The notes under the pieces were generated by a model. It saw only the letters and a program-made list of their open reading frames with translations, ran no database searches and was not told where the DNA came from. The position numbers and the translations under genes are program-made. DNA of 13,928 bases from an uncultured Lachnospiraceae bacterium. Lineage in GTDB: Bacteria; Bacillota; Clostridia; Lachnospirales; Lachnospiraceae. Shown here piece after piece: positions 7,402-13,928 of this stretch. The stretch lies in the NCBI GenBank assembly GCA_910586025.1, contig CAJUIO010000094.1, positions 1 to 13,928 of the forward strand, given 5' to 3'. Position 1 is the stretch's first letter. Each line of letters begins with the position of its first letter.

Positions 7402-9021
7402 ATGAAGAAAATGTTAGTATTGTTGCTTGTAGTCAGCATAATGCTGGGAATGACCGCATGCGGTTCTCCGGATCAGGGACAGACGGAAGGTGCGGATCAG
7501 GGACAGACCAGGAATCCGTCAAAGAATCCTGTGGAGGAGGAAAAGGAGATTACGTTTCCTCTTGAGGAGGAAATTACCCTGACGGTCTGGATGCCTTTTG
7601 CCAACACGATCATCGAGACCATGGAGGATAACGAAGTCGTGGAGCTTGTCCGGGAAAAGACGGGTGTGAATCTGAAATTCATTCATCCGCCCATGGGCGA
7701 GGAGGAGACAGCGCTCCAGCTTTTACTCGCTTCTGACGAGTGGCCGGATATTATCCGCTTCGACTATGGGGCGAACGCTGCGCTGTCCTATCCGGGAGGC
7801 GGTGAGAACGGTGTGAAGGAGGGAGTGCTTTTACAGCTCAATGACCTGATTGACCGGTATGCGCCGAATTATAAGGCAATACGGGAAAGAGGCGGGGAGT
7901 ATGAGAAGAACACCATTACCGACAACGGAGTAATCTGGGCTATGTACACGGTTGCGGACACGGAGGAGGAGCCCTGGTGCGGTTTGACCTACCGGAAGGA
8001 CTGGGCGGATGAGCTGAATATTCCGGCACCCGTGACGCTGGATGACTGGCATGCATTGCTGACGGCGTTCAAGGAGCAGAAAAATGCGGATGCCCCTCTG
8101 ATGATACCCGGAGACGGAATTATGGTAAACAATGAGTTCCTGTCGGCATTCGGCGTGGTAAAGGATTTTTATCAGGTGGACGGAACCGTCAGATACGGGT
8201 TTGTGGAAGAGGGAATGAGGGAATATGTGGAGATGATGCGTCAGTGGTATGCGGAAGGGCTGATTGACCCGGATTTTGTATCAAATGAAGTAGGTCACCA
8301 GCTTCCCGGAGATTATGTGGCGGAGAACCGGGTGGGAGCCGGTGAGACCAGCTGGGCTTCGTCCCGGAACGGATATTGCGTTCTGTTTAAGGCGACCGAT
8401 GATGAAAACCTGGACTTTGCGCCAGTGAAACCGCCGGTAAAGGATCCCTCAGACGAAACTCAGTACCGCTGTACCACATCAGTGCTTTATAATCCCTGGG
8501 CTGTCACCACGACCTGCAAATATCCGGAAATTGCCGTAAAGCTGCTGGACTGGATGTATACCAAGGAGGGAAGCCTTGTAGTCAATTACGGAAAGGAAGA
8601 GAATTATACGCTGAAGGAGGGACAGCCCTGGCTGACGGATCATTTCCTGTATAATGAGCAGTATGATCTCCCTACCATGATCAGCGCATATACCTGGGAG
8701 ATGGGGCCCGGTGTCAGGGATTACTCCAAAGCGTATCAGAACGTGGATAATTACCTTCTGGATTCCTGCGAGGTATGGGCATCTGCATCTGCGGATTATG
8801 TCATGCCGTCCGGTGTGGAGCTGAGCAGTGAGGAGGGAAGTGAAAATTCGTCCATTATGGCGGATATAGACACGTATGTAAAGGAATCCATTCCCAAATT
8901 TATAACAGGACAGCTTTCCATGGATGAGTGGGACGGCTTTGTGAAACAGATAAAGGATATGAATATCGACAGGGCAATCGAGCTGCATCAGGCCGCTCTG
9001 GATCGATACAACAACCGATAG
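7402..9021 (+). CDS. sugar ABC transporter solute-binding lipoprotein (LplA/YtcQ type)
   Basis: The protein has 539 residues and begins with a lipoprotein signal peptide: MKK, a hydrophobic run (5-17) and the lipobox MTAC with Cys20, which would be lipidated and anchor the protein outside the membrane. A short Asp/Gln/Pro-rich linker (about 22-45) carries a DQGQT duplication. The remainder is a large binding domain with the family pattern LTVWMPF near residues 58-64 and a C-terminal region containing SIPKFITGQLSMDEWDGFV near 499-517. Its size fits the large binding proteins paired with LplB/YtcP-type permeases, which take oligosaccharides. I chose ATG 7402, not ATG 7381, because GGGAGG at 7389-7394 sits 7 bases upstream and the signal peptide starts there. 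No ATPase gene follows. Confidence 0.93.
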   Translation: MKKMLVLLLVVSIMLGMTACGSPDQGQTEGADQGQTRNPSKNPVEEEKEITFPLEEEITLTVWMPFANTIIETMEDNEVVELVREKTGVNLKFIHPPMGEEETALQLLLASDEWPDIIRFDYGANAALSYPGGGENGVKEGVLLQLNDLIDRYAPNYKAIRERGGEYEKNTITDNGVIWAMYTVADTEEEPWCGLTYRKDWADELNIPAPVTLDDWHALLTAFKEQKNADAPLMIPGDGIMVNNEFLSAFGVVKDFYQVDGTVRYGFVEEGMREYVEMMRQWYAEGLIDPDFVSNEVGHQLPGDYVAENRVGAGETSWASSRNGYCVLFKATDDENLDFAPVKPPVKDPSDETQYRCTTSVLYNPWAVTTTCKYPEIAVKLLDWMYTKEGSLVVNYGKEENYTLKEGQPWLTDHFLYNEQYDLPTMISAYTWEMGPGVRDYSKAYQNVDNYLLDSCEVWASASADYVMPSGVELSSEEGSENSSIMADIDTYVKESIPKFITGQLSMDEWDGFVKQIKDMNIDRAIELHQAALDRYNNR

Positions 9022-9032
9022 GAGGGGCTTTT

Positions 9033-9836
9033 ATGGCTATACTGAGAGTACACTATTTTTCCAATGTGATCCTGATGATGAGTACCATGAATGTCATTCT
9101 TCCTCAGGATATCGAGGAGGGAGAGGAGATTCCCGTGCTGTGGCTTCTGCACGGGGGCGGCGGAAATGAGAATGACTGGATCAAGAATACGTCCATCGAG
9201 CGCTATGCCTTGGCGAAACGTATTGCGGTGATTATGCCCTGTGCGGGCTACAGCAGGTACTGTAATATGAAATACGGCGGGAATTACTATGATTTTCTCT
9301 CCGGAGAGCTGCCAGAGATCTGCCATCATTTTTTCTCGGCGCTGTCCCGGAGGAGGGAAAAGAATTATATCGCCGGTCTTTCCCTGGGTGGCAGCGGGGC
9401 GCTCTATATCGGGATGCGCAATCCTGACAAATATGGGGTGATCGGAGTTCTGTCTGCCAGCAGCATCATTCCGCTGGAGCATCTGCGGGACAAGGCGGCG
9501 GGAGGGCCTGTGCCTCCCGGCGGGAAAAAGTCAGTGAATATGATCAACTTCGGAGTGGAGGATACCGGCGAGCTGAAAGGAACCGAATATGATACCCTGA
9601 TGTTCATCAGGAAAAATGTGGAGGAAAGGAAGCCTTTGCCGAAGGTTTTCCATGCGGTGGGAACCTCCGACCACGCTTATCCTGTGGGACTTGGACTGAA
9701 GGAATTCATGGAAAGCTTTCCCGGAAATCCTTATCAGTACGAATTTCACGAGGAAGAGGGCGCTCATACATGGGAATTCTGGGATAGATGGATCAAACGC
9801 TTTGTTGAGGAGCTTCCTCAGGAAAAGGAGGTATAG
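9033..9836 (+). CDS. alpha/beta-hydrolase, EstA/esterase D-like carbohydrate esterase
   Basis: This is a 267-residue cytoplasmic protein with no signal peptide. The oxyanion region LLHGGGG is at 38-44, the nucleophile elbow GLSLGG is at 115-120 (Ser117), Asp213 lies in VGTSDHAYP, and His245 in AHTWEFWD. This is the esterase D/tributyrin esterase pattern shared with CE1-type acetyl esterases. It probably removes acetyl or other acyl groups from imported sugars (inference). The start is ATG 9033, with AGGAGGGG 5 bases upstream. The frame extends upstream into the previous gene, but that part is rejected. It is 11 bases after the binding protein gene and 2 bases before its paralogue, so it is cotranscribed. 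Confidence 0.88.
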   Translation: MAILRVHYFSNVILMMSTMNVILPQDIEEGEEIPVLWLLHGGGGNENDWIKNTSIERYALAKRIAVIMPCAGYSRYCNMKYGGNYYDFLSGELPEICHHFFSALSRRREKNYIAGLSLGGSGALYIGMRNPDKYGVIGVLSASSIIPLEHLRDKAAGGPVPPGGKKSVNMINFGVEDTGELKGTEYDTLMFIRKNVEERKPLPKVFHAVGTSDHAYPVGLGLKEFMESFPGNPYQYEFHEEEGAHTWEFWDRWIKRFVEELPQEKEV

Positions 9837-9838
9837 AG

Positions 9839-10636
9839 ATGGCATTATTAGAAATGGAAATTTATTCTCAATGTCTGACGCGTATGACCGAGCTGTATGT
9901 GATCCTTCCGGATCCCGGCAAGGGAAAGAAAAACGCTCAGGGGAAATATCCGGTGCTGTGGGTTTTGCATGGGGCGACGGACGACTATACGGTCTGGCAG
10001 CGCCAAACCTCCCTGGAAAGATATGTGAACAAGGCGGGGATCGCCGCTGTTCTTCCCAGTGCGGATATCAGCTTTTATACCAACACGGACGGCGGCAGAT
10101 ATTTTGACTATATTACCGAGGAGCTTCCCCGGATTGTGGGCAGGATGTTCCCTATCTCCAATGAACGGGAGGACAATTTTATTGCGGGTATGAGCATGGG
10201 CGGCTTCGGAACTATGAAGGCCGGGTTTACCCTGCCGGAGAGGTATGCGGCCATGGGTATCTTCTCATCCGCCAGCTTTATCGACCTGATGCCGGTCATG
10301 GAACCGGGTGCGGATCCCAGGCATCCTCTGAATCTGATCAGGGAGCTGGTTTTCGGGGAATGGGATCTTTCCAAGGTTCACGGCACGGAACATGATATGG
10401 TCTATCTGGCGAAGAAGGCTTCCGAGAGCGGCAAGCCGCTGCCTAAGGTCTTCGGATGCTGCGGCACGTGCGACGGGACGATTTCCACGGAGCGGGAGAT
10501 GTTTGAATGGATGAAAAAGCTGGATAATCCTTACGACTGTGTGTTTATGGAAAGCTGCGGGCTTCACGACTTTGACTTCTGGGATCAGTGGCTTCCGGTA
10601 TTTATGCAGTGGCTCCCGATACGGTGCGGTTCATAA
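9839..10636 (+). CDS. alpha/beta-hydrolase, second EstA/esterase D-like esterase
   Basis: This 265-residue paralogue of the preceding gene has the same layout: LHGATDD at 43-49, GMSMGG at 117-122 (Ser119), Asp212 in CGTCDG and His243 in LHDFDFWDQW. It keeps all three catalytic residues but differs at most positions, including the oxyanion loop (GATDD in place of GGGGN), so its substrate may differ by acyl position or sugar. There is no signal peptide. The ATG at 9839 follows a strong AGGAGG overlapping the end of the upstream gene, only 2 bases from its stop. A strong hairpin follows 14 bases after its stop. Confidence 0.88.
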   Translation: MALLEMEIYSQCLTRMTELYVILPDPGKGKKNAQGKYPVLWVLHGATDDYTVWQRQTSLERYVNKAGIAAVLPSADISFYTNTDGGRYFDYITEELPRIVGRMFPISNEREDNFIAGMSMGGFGTMKAGFTLPERYAAMGIFSSASFIDLMPVMEPGADPRHPLNLIRELVFGEWDLSKVHGTEHDMVYLAKKASESGKPLPKVFGCCGTCDGTISTEREMFEWMKKLDNPYDCVFMESCGLHDFDFWDQWLPVFMQWLPIRCGS

Positions 10637-10650
10637 CCCGTGATCAGAAT

Positions 10651-10686
10651 GCCAGGGCCGGCCCGATAACATGGGCCGGCCCTGGC
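10651..10686. terminator. bidirectional hairpin between convergent genes
   Basis: A perfect 14-base stem (10651-10664 with 10673-10686, core CCAGGGCCGGCCC) closes on an 8-base loop GATAACAT. It lies between the stops of the esterase gene and the convergent GH88 gene, so it can end both transcripts. Downstream on the plus strand there is only TTTT at 10693-10696, and none on the minus strand, so termination may depend on the very stable stem or a factor. Confidence 0.75.
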
Positions 10687-10694
10687 TGCAGCTT

Positions 10695-11837
10695 TTACCA
10701 GATAAACAGCTCCCTGCCGGCGAGCTTCATCATTGCCTCAAGGAAATAGTAATCCCCGTAGATTATGGAGAATTCATGCTCCTTATCGTGATAGGCCGCC
10801 GTGCACTTGGTCAGCAGATTGTCCTCGTCCTCGTTCCAGTTAAAGCTCTTTTCGGTGAGCGCCGTAAGCATTTTGAGGGCGGCATTCAGGTAAATGCTGC
10901 CTGATTCGCCCACCTTCTGCCTGGACAGCTCGATCAGACCGCAGGCCGCAATGGCCGCCGCCGTGGAATCCTCTAAGGATACATCCGCAGGCTGCCGGAA
11001 ATCCACGGGAATCAGACCGCTTTCCGGTATGTTTGCCATAAAGTAGCCGGCGATCCTTTCCGCGGTTTCCAGGAAGGATGTGTCCCCTGTGTGCAGATAG
11101 CTCAGGGTGAAGCCGTAGAGTCCCCAGCTCTGTCCTCTGGTCCAGGAGGAGCCAACCGCATAGCCCTGGCCCCCGAAGCTTTCGATCATTCCGCCGCCAG
11201 CGGGATCAAAGGACACAATATGATTGACGGAGCCGTCTCCCCGTACAAAGCAATCCCTGGCCGTGTTGGCGTGGCTTACCGCAATCTGAGCGAATCGGGG
11301 ATCCTTAAGCTCCTCGCTTGCCCAGTAGAGCAGAGGCAGATTCATCATACAGTCGATGATGGCCCAGCCTGTGCGGTCATGCTCGCCGTCCCAGTTGTTC
11401 CAGGCCCGGATAAAGCGTCCTGCGCTGTTGTAGCGCCCGGCCAGATTGGCGGCTGCCAGAAGCCCCCGGTTGCGGGAGGCCTTATTCCCTGTCATGCGGT
11501 AATCGGCAACCGCAGTGGGAAGCCACTTGAAGCCGTTGTCGTGATCCAGCTTGTCATAGTCCATCAGAACCGCATCCAGCTTTTTCTCGTTGTCCTGTGC
11601 AATTTCCTTATAGAATTCCTTTCCCGTAAGGGCATACATCTGCCACATCATGCCTCCCCAGAAGCCGTTAGTCCACCAGCCGATTTTTTCCCTGCCGGAC
11701 CAGTCATCGTGAATCCCGTCCACGGTAGTGTAGGGGATTTTATTCTTTGACCGTTCACTGACCTTTTCCAGCTTATGCGAGACCCTTTCCAGAGTTTCCA
11801 TTGCCCATTTTGTCTGCTGTTCGTTTAACTGCATCAT
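10695..11837 (-). CDS. GH88-type unsaturated uronyl hydrolase
   Basis: The 380-residue protein has the (alpha/alpha)6-barrel signatures of GH88: WWTNGFWGGMMW (54-65), HDNGF (99-103), AIIDCMMNLPLLYWAS (159-174) and SWTRGQSWGLYGF (231-243). Asp100 and Asp162 match the catalytic pair of the Bacillus unsaturated glucuronyl hydrolase (Asp88 and Asp149, recalled). Such enzymes remove a 4,5-unsaturated uronic acid from lyase-made oligosaccharides by hydrating the double bond. GH105 is the nearest alternative, but the sequence blocks look more GH88-like. It has no signal peptide, so it acts on imported material. ATG 11837 or 11834 could start it; AGGAG spacing (4 versus 7 bases) favours 11834. I see no clear minus-strand promoter in the intergenic region. 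Confidence 0.88.
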   Translation of the reverse strand: MMQLNEQQTKWAMETLERVSHKLEKVSERSKNKIPYTTVDGIHDDWSGREKIGWWTNGFWGGMMWQMYALTGKEFYKEIAQDNEKKLDAVLMDYDKLDHDNGFKWLPTAVADYRMTGNKASRNRGLLAAANLAGRYNSAGRFIRAWNNWDGEHDRTGWAIIDCMMNLPLLYWASEELKDPRFAQIAVSHANTARDCFVRGDGSVNHIVSFDPAGGGMIESFGGQGYAVGSSWTRGQSWGLYGFTLSYLHTGDTSFLETAERIAGYFMANIPESGLIPVDFRQPADVSLEDSTAAAIAACGLIELSRQKVGESGSIYLNAALKMLTALTEKSFNWNEDEDNLLTKCTAAYHDKEHEFSIIYGDYYFLEAMMKLAGRELFIW

Positions 11838-11934
11838 TGCTCTCCTTTCCGAAGCTATGCCAATTTGACTCCCGCAGGCAGCGGGCCGGGTGATTTCCCT
11901 CAGGCATATAACAACTTAATAAAAGGATACTGTA

Positions 11935-11963
11935 TTGACAGATAAAATTTAATACCCTATAAT
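11935..11963 (+). promoter_or_regulatory. consensus sigma-A promoter of the AraC/glycosidase unit
   Basis: TTGACA (11935-11940) and TATAAT (11958-11963) are perfect boxes with a 17-base spacer. Transcription would start near 11970, about 40 bases before the AraC start codon. The AACG repeat motif of the other two sugar promoters is absent here, so this unit appears to be outside that control. The rest of the 172-base gap (11838-12009) holds no other feature I can support. Confidence 0.85.
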
Positions 11964-12009
11964 ACGCAAAAACTAACCTTTTCTACTATTTTGAAATGAG
12001 GGATCCTCT

Positions 12010-12807
12010 ATGCCAAAAGCCATCATGGGAGGCTACCAATCCAGACACCCAAGTCCGTATCTGATGTCCCGCCCGGACGGGCTTTCCAATTATGTTCTTC
12101 TGATCATACGCTCGGGAGGAGAATTTCAGCTTGACGGATATGCTTATACGGTCCGGCCCGGCAGTGCGCTTATCGTCGCTCCCGGAACCGCCTACTATTA
12201 TGGAAAGCCGGATGGAGATTATGTGGATGACTGGCTCCATTTTACGGTTTCGGAATCTTCCCTCACACAGCGGATCCGCAGGATGGCGAACACGCCGTTT
12301 TCCGTCGGTAATATGGAACTTTACACCTTTTGCATCCGTCAGATCCTCTGGGAGCTTTCCTACGGTCATCCTGACTATGCGCAGGAAAACATGGATTCTC
12401 TTTTTGGCCTGCTTTTCAATCATCTATTTGCAGCCTGGCAGGCCGGGGATACCACAGAGGCGGAATCTGCTTATTATGACGGACTTCAGATGGTGCGTTT
12501 AGACGTTCGGAATCATTTTTCGCAGCCGCATTCCATAGAAGAGCTTTCCGGCAGGCTGGGGATCAGCGCATCCTACTTTCAGTATCTGTACAAAAAGCAT
12601 TTCGGCGTCTCTTTTCATCACGATCTGATTCAGATGCGGATTGAACAGGCTGAATACACGCTTTTGACCAGCAGCCTTACCATAGAGCAGGTGGCGGAGT
12701 TCTGCGGATATTCCAGTGAGGTGCACTTCTACCGCCAGTTCAAAAAGGTAACCGGCATCACTCCTGCCAGATTCAGGAGAGAGGCAGGATATTTGAAGGA
12801 GAAATAA
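12010..12807 (+). CDS. AraC-family transcriptional regulator
   Basis: The protein has 265 residues. The N-terminal half (about 25-80) reads as a cupin-type sugar-sensing domain, with the pattern GEFQLDGYAYTVRPGSALIVAPGTAYYY in spirit at 37-64. The C-terminal half holds two helix-turn-helix motifs, at about 175-199 (SIEELSGRLGISASYFQYLY) and 223-249, ending with the family-typical GITPARFRR (249-257). It probably activates the adjacent GH88 and glycosidase genes in response to a sugar (inference from position). The ATG at 12010 has GAGGG 7 bases upstream. It is divergent from the GH88 gene and 1 base ahead of the glycosidase gene. Confidence 0.92.
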   Translation: MPKAIMGGYQSRHPSPYLMSRPDGLSNYVLLIIRSGGEFQLDGYAYTVRPGSALIVAPGTAYYYGKPDGDYVDDWLHFTVSESSLTQRIRRMANTPFSVGNMELYTFCIRQILWELSYGHPDYAQENMDSLFGLLFNHLFAAWQAGDTTEAESAYYDGLQMVRLDVRNHFSQPHSIEELSGRLGISASYFQYLYKKHFGVSFHHDLIQMRIEQAEYTLLTSSLTIEQVAEFCGYSSEVHFYRQFKKVTGITPARFRREAGYLKEK

Positions 12808-12808
12808 A

Positions 12809-13928
12809 ATGGAACTGATTGAAATGCTGAATCAGCCGCCCAGAGAGTTTACGCCGATCCCCTTCTGGTTTCTGAACGGGGATCTGAAAAAGGAGGAGAT
12901 CAGGCGGCAGCTTCGTGATTTTTGCGCACATGGGGTATACGGGGTCGTGCTTCATCCCAGGATCGGAATGGCAAAAAGAATCGGCTATCTGTCCGGGACG
13001 TTCTTTTCCTACATCCGGACGGCGGTGCGCGGGGCGGCGGAGCTTAATATGAAGGTAGTGCTCTATGACGAGGGGATGTACCCCTCAGGTGCGGCGGGTG
13101 GCCAGGTTGTCAGGGACAATCCGGATTTTGCCAGCAGGGGAATTGTAAGGGTTAAGAGCGTGCAGGCGGATGACGGGCTTGTCTGGGACGGGGGAGAGTG
13201 GAAGCTGGCGGTCCGAAAAAGCGGCGGGACTATACGGGGAATTCACTGGGGAGAGGATGACGGACAGACCGGCGCACCCGCTTCGGCAGATATTTTAAAT
13301 CCGGAGGCGGTGGAAAAGTTCCTGCAGCTTACCCATGAGGCCTATTACCGGGAGCTGGGGGAGTGGTTTGGAACCACAATCATCGGAATTTTTACAGATG
13401 AGCCAAGTATTCTGGGACGGAATGTGCGGGATATGCTGCCCTGGACGAAGGGATTTGAAGCCTGCTACACGGCGGCGGGAGGAAGGCTTTCCGGCCTTCT
13501 TGAACTCTTTGAGGGCAAAGAAAACGAAGACACCGGACTTTACAGACGCTTGATCCGGGAGCGGGAGGAGAAGGTTTATTACGGATGCCTGTCTCAGTGG
13601 TGCAAGGATCACGGGATTGCCCTGATGGGACATCCGCATCAGAGCGATGATATAGAGGCGCAGAAGTATTTTCATGTACCGGGGCAGGATCTTGCTTTGC
13701 GCTGGGTGGCTCCGGAAAAGCCGTTCGATACGGGCATGGATACGGTGATGGCGAAATGCAGCGCTGATGCGGCCCGCCTTCTTGGCAGACGGAGAAATTC
13801 CAACGAATGCTTTGGGGCCTGTAACCGGAACGGCAATCCATGGCAGTTTTCGGGCGGTGATATGAAATGGTACATAGACTGGCTGGCAGTGCGGGGCGTG
13901 AACCTCTTTATTCCCCATGCGTTTTATT
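12809..13928 (+). CDS. putative glycoside hydrolase, GH106-like, cut by window end
   Basis: An open frame runs from ATG 12809 to the window edge, giving 373 residues with no stop; the gene continues beyond. The start follows the AraC stop by 1 base, with AAGGAG inside the AraC end as ribosome site. Visible motifs are FTPIPFWFLNGDL (14-26), GVVLHPRIG (45-53), VVLYDEGMYPSG (83-94), IGIFTDEPS (192-200, with Asp197-Glu198) and NECFGA (332-337). The first part looks like the start of a TIM barrel with acidic residues at strand ends, as in GH106 and related rhamnosidase-like families. FTDEP and NECFGA are the best candidates for catalytic acids (inference). There is no signal peptide, so it is intracellular. 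I recognise the type but not a characterised family. Confidence 0.75.
   Translation, partial: MELIEMLNQPPREFTPIPFWFLNGDLKKEEIRRQLRDFCAHGVYGVVLHPRIGMAKRIGYLSGTFFSYIRTAVRGAAELNMKVVLYDEGMYPSGAAGGQVVRDNPDFASRGIVRVKSVQADDGLVWDGGEWKLAVRKSGGTIRGIHWGEDDGQTGAPASADILNPEAVEKFLQLTHEAYYRELGEWFGTTIIGIFTDEPSILGRNVRDMLPWTKGFEACYTAAGGRLSGLLELFEGKENEDTGLYRRLIREREEKVYYGCLSQWCKDHGIALMGHPHQSDDIEAQKYFHVPGQDLALRWVAPEKPFDTGMDTVMAKCSADAARLLGRRRNSNECFGACNRNGNPWQFSGGDMKWYIDWLAVRGVNLFIPHAFY

Noticed and set aside
8928..9032. Upstream extension of the first esterase
   Set aside because: It overlaps the end of the binding protein in a different frame, and ATG 9033 has an AGGAGGGG ribosome site and starts the family homology.

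Overview
The window looks like an accessory sugar-use locus of a Gram-positive anaerobe of the Clostridia, most likely Lachnospiraceae. The reasons are Bacillota-type sigma-A promoters with 17-base spacers, strong AGGAGG ribosome sites, a clostridial-type lipoprotein solute-binding protein, Lpl/Ytc-type sugar permeases without their own ATPase, and a DUF6056-like membrane protein. The species assignment is inference from gene types. I could not run a database search.

Region 1 (1-2423) has its own promoter and two translationally coupled genes: a polytopic DUF6056-like membrane protein and a PflA-like radical SAM protein. Neither is clearly linked to sugar use.

Region 2 (about 2485-7299) starts with a consensus promoter. 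It runs through a CocE/NonD-type hydrolase-fold protein, two sugar ABC permeases and a LacI-family regulator. The CocE-like protein has the complete family architecture but appears to have lost its Tyr, Ser, Asp and His catalytic residues.

Region 3 (about 7336-10690) has a second promoter serving a large sugar-binding lipoprotein and two tandem, non-identical alpha/beta-hydrolase esterases. It ends at a strong hairpin. The promoters of regions 2 and 3 share a 14-base identical block inside three AACG motifs spaced exactly 11 bases apart. This suggests one regulator, probably the LacI protein encoded here, controls both units.

Region 4 (10695 to the end) has a GH88-type unsaturated uronyl hydrolase on the minus strand, converging on the esterases. 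Diverging from it is a consensus promoter driving an AraC-family regulator and, 1 base later, a large putative glycoside hydrolase that runs off the window.

Taken together, the locus seems built to import short acetylated, uronate-containing oligosaccharides, perhaps lyase products, and finish them inside the cell: deacetylation by the esterases, removal of a terminal unsaturated uronic acid by GH88, and cleavage by the last hydrolase. No secreted depolymerase and no transporter ATPase are encoded here. I saw no rRNA, tRNA, CRISPR, transposase or phage gene. No stretch over 300 bases lacks a gene; the largest gaps are about 2424-2614 and 11838-12009, and both hold promoters.
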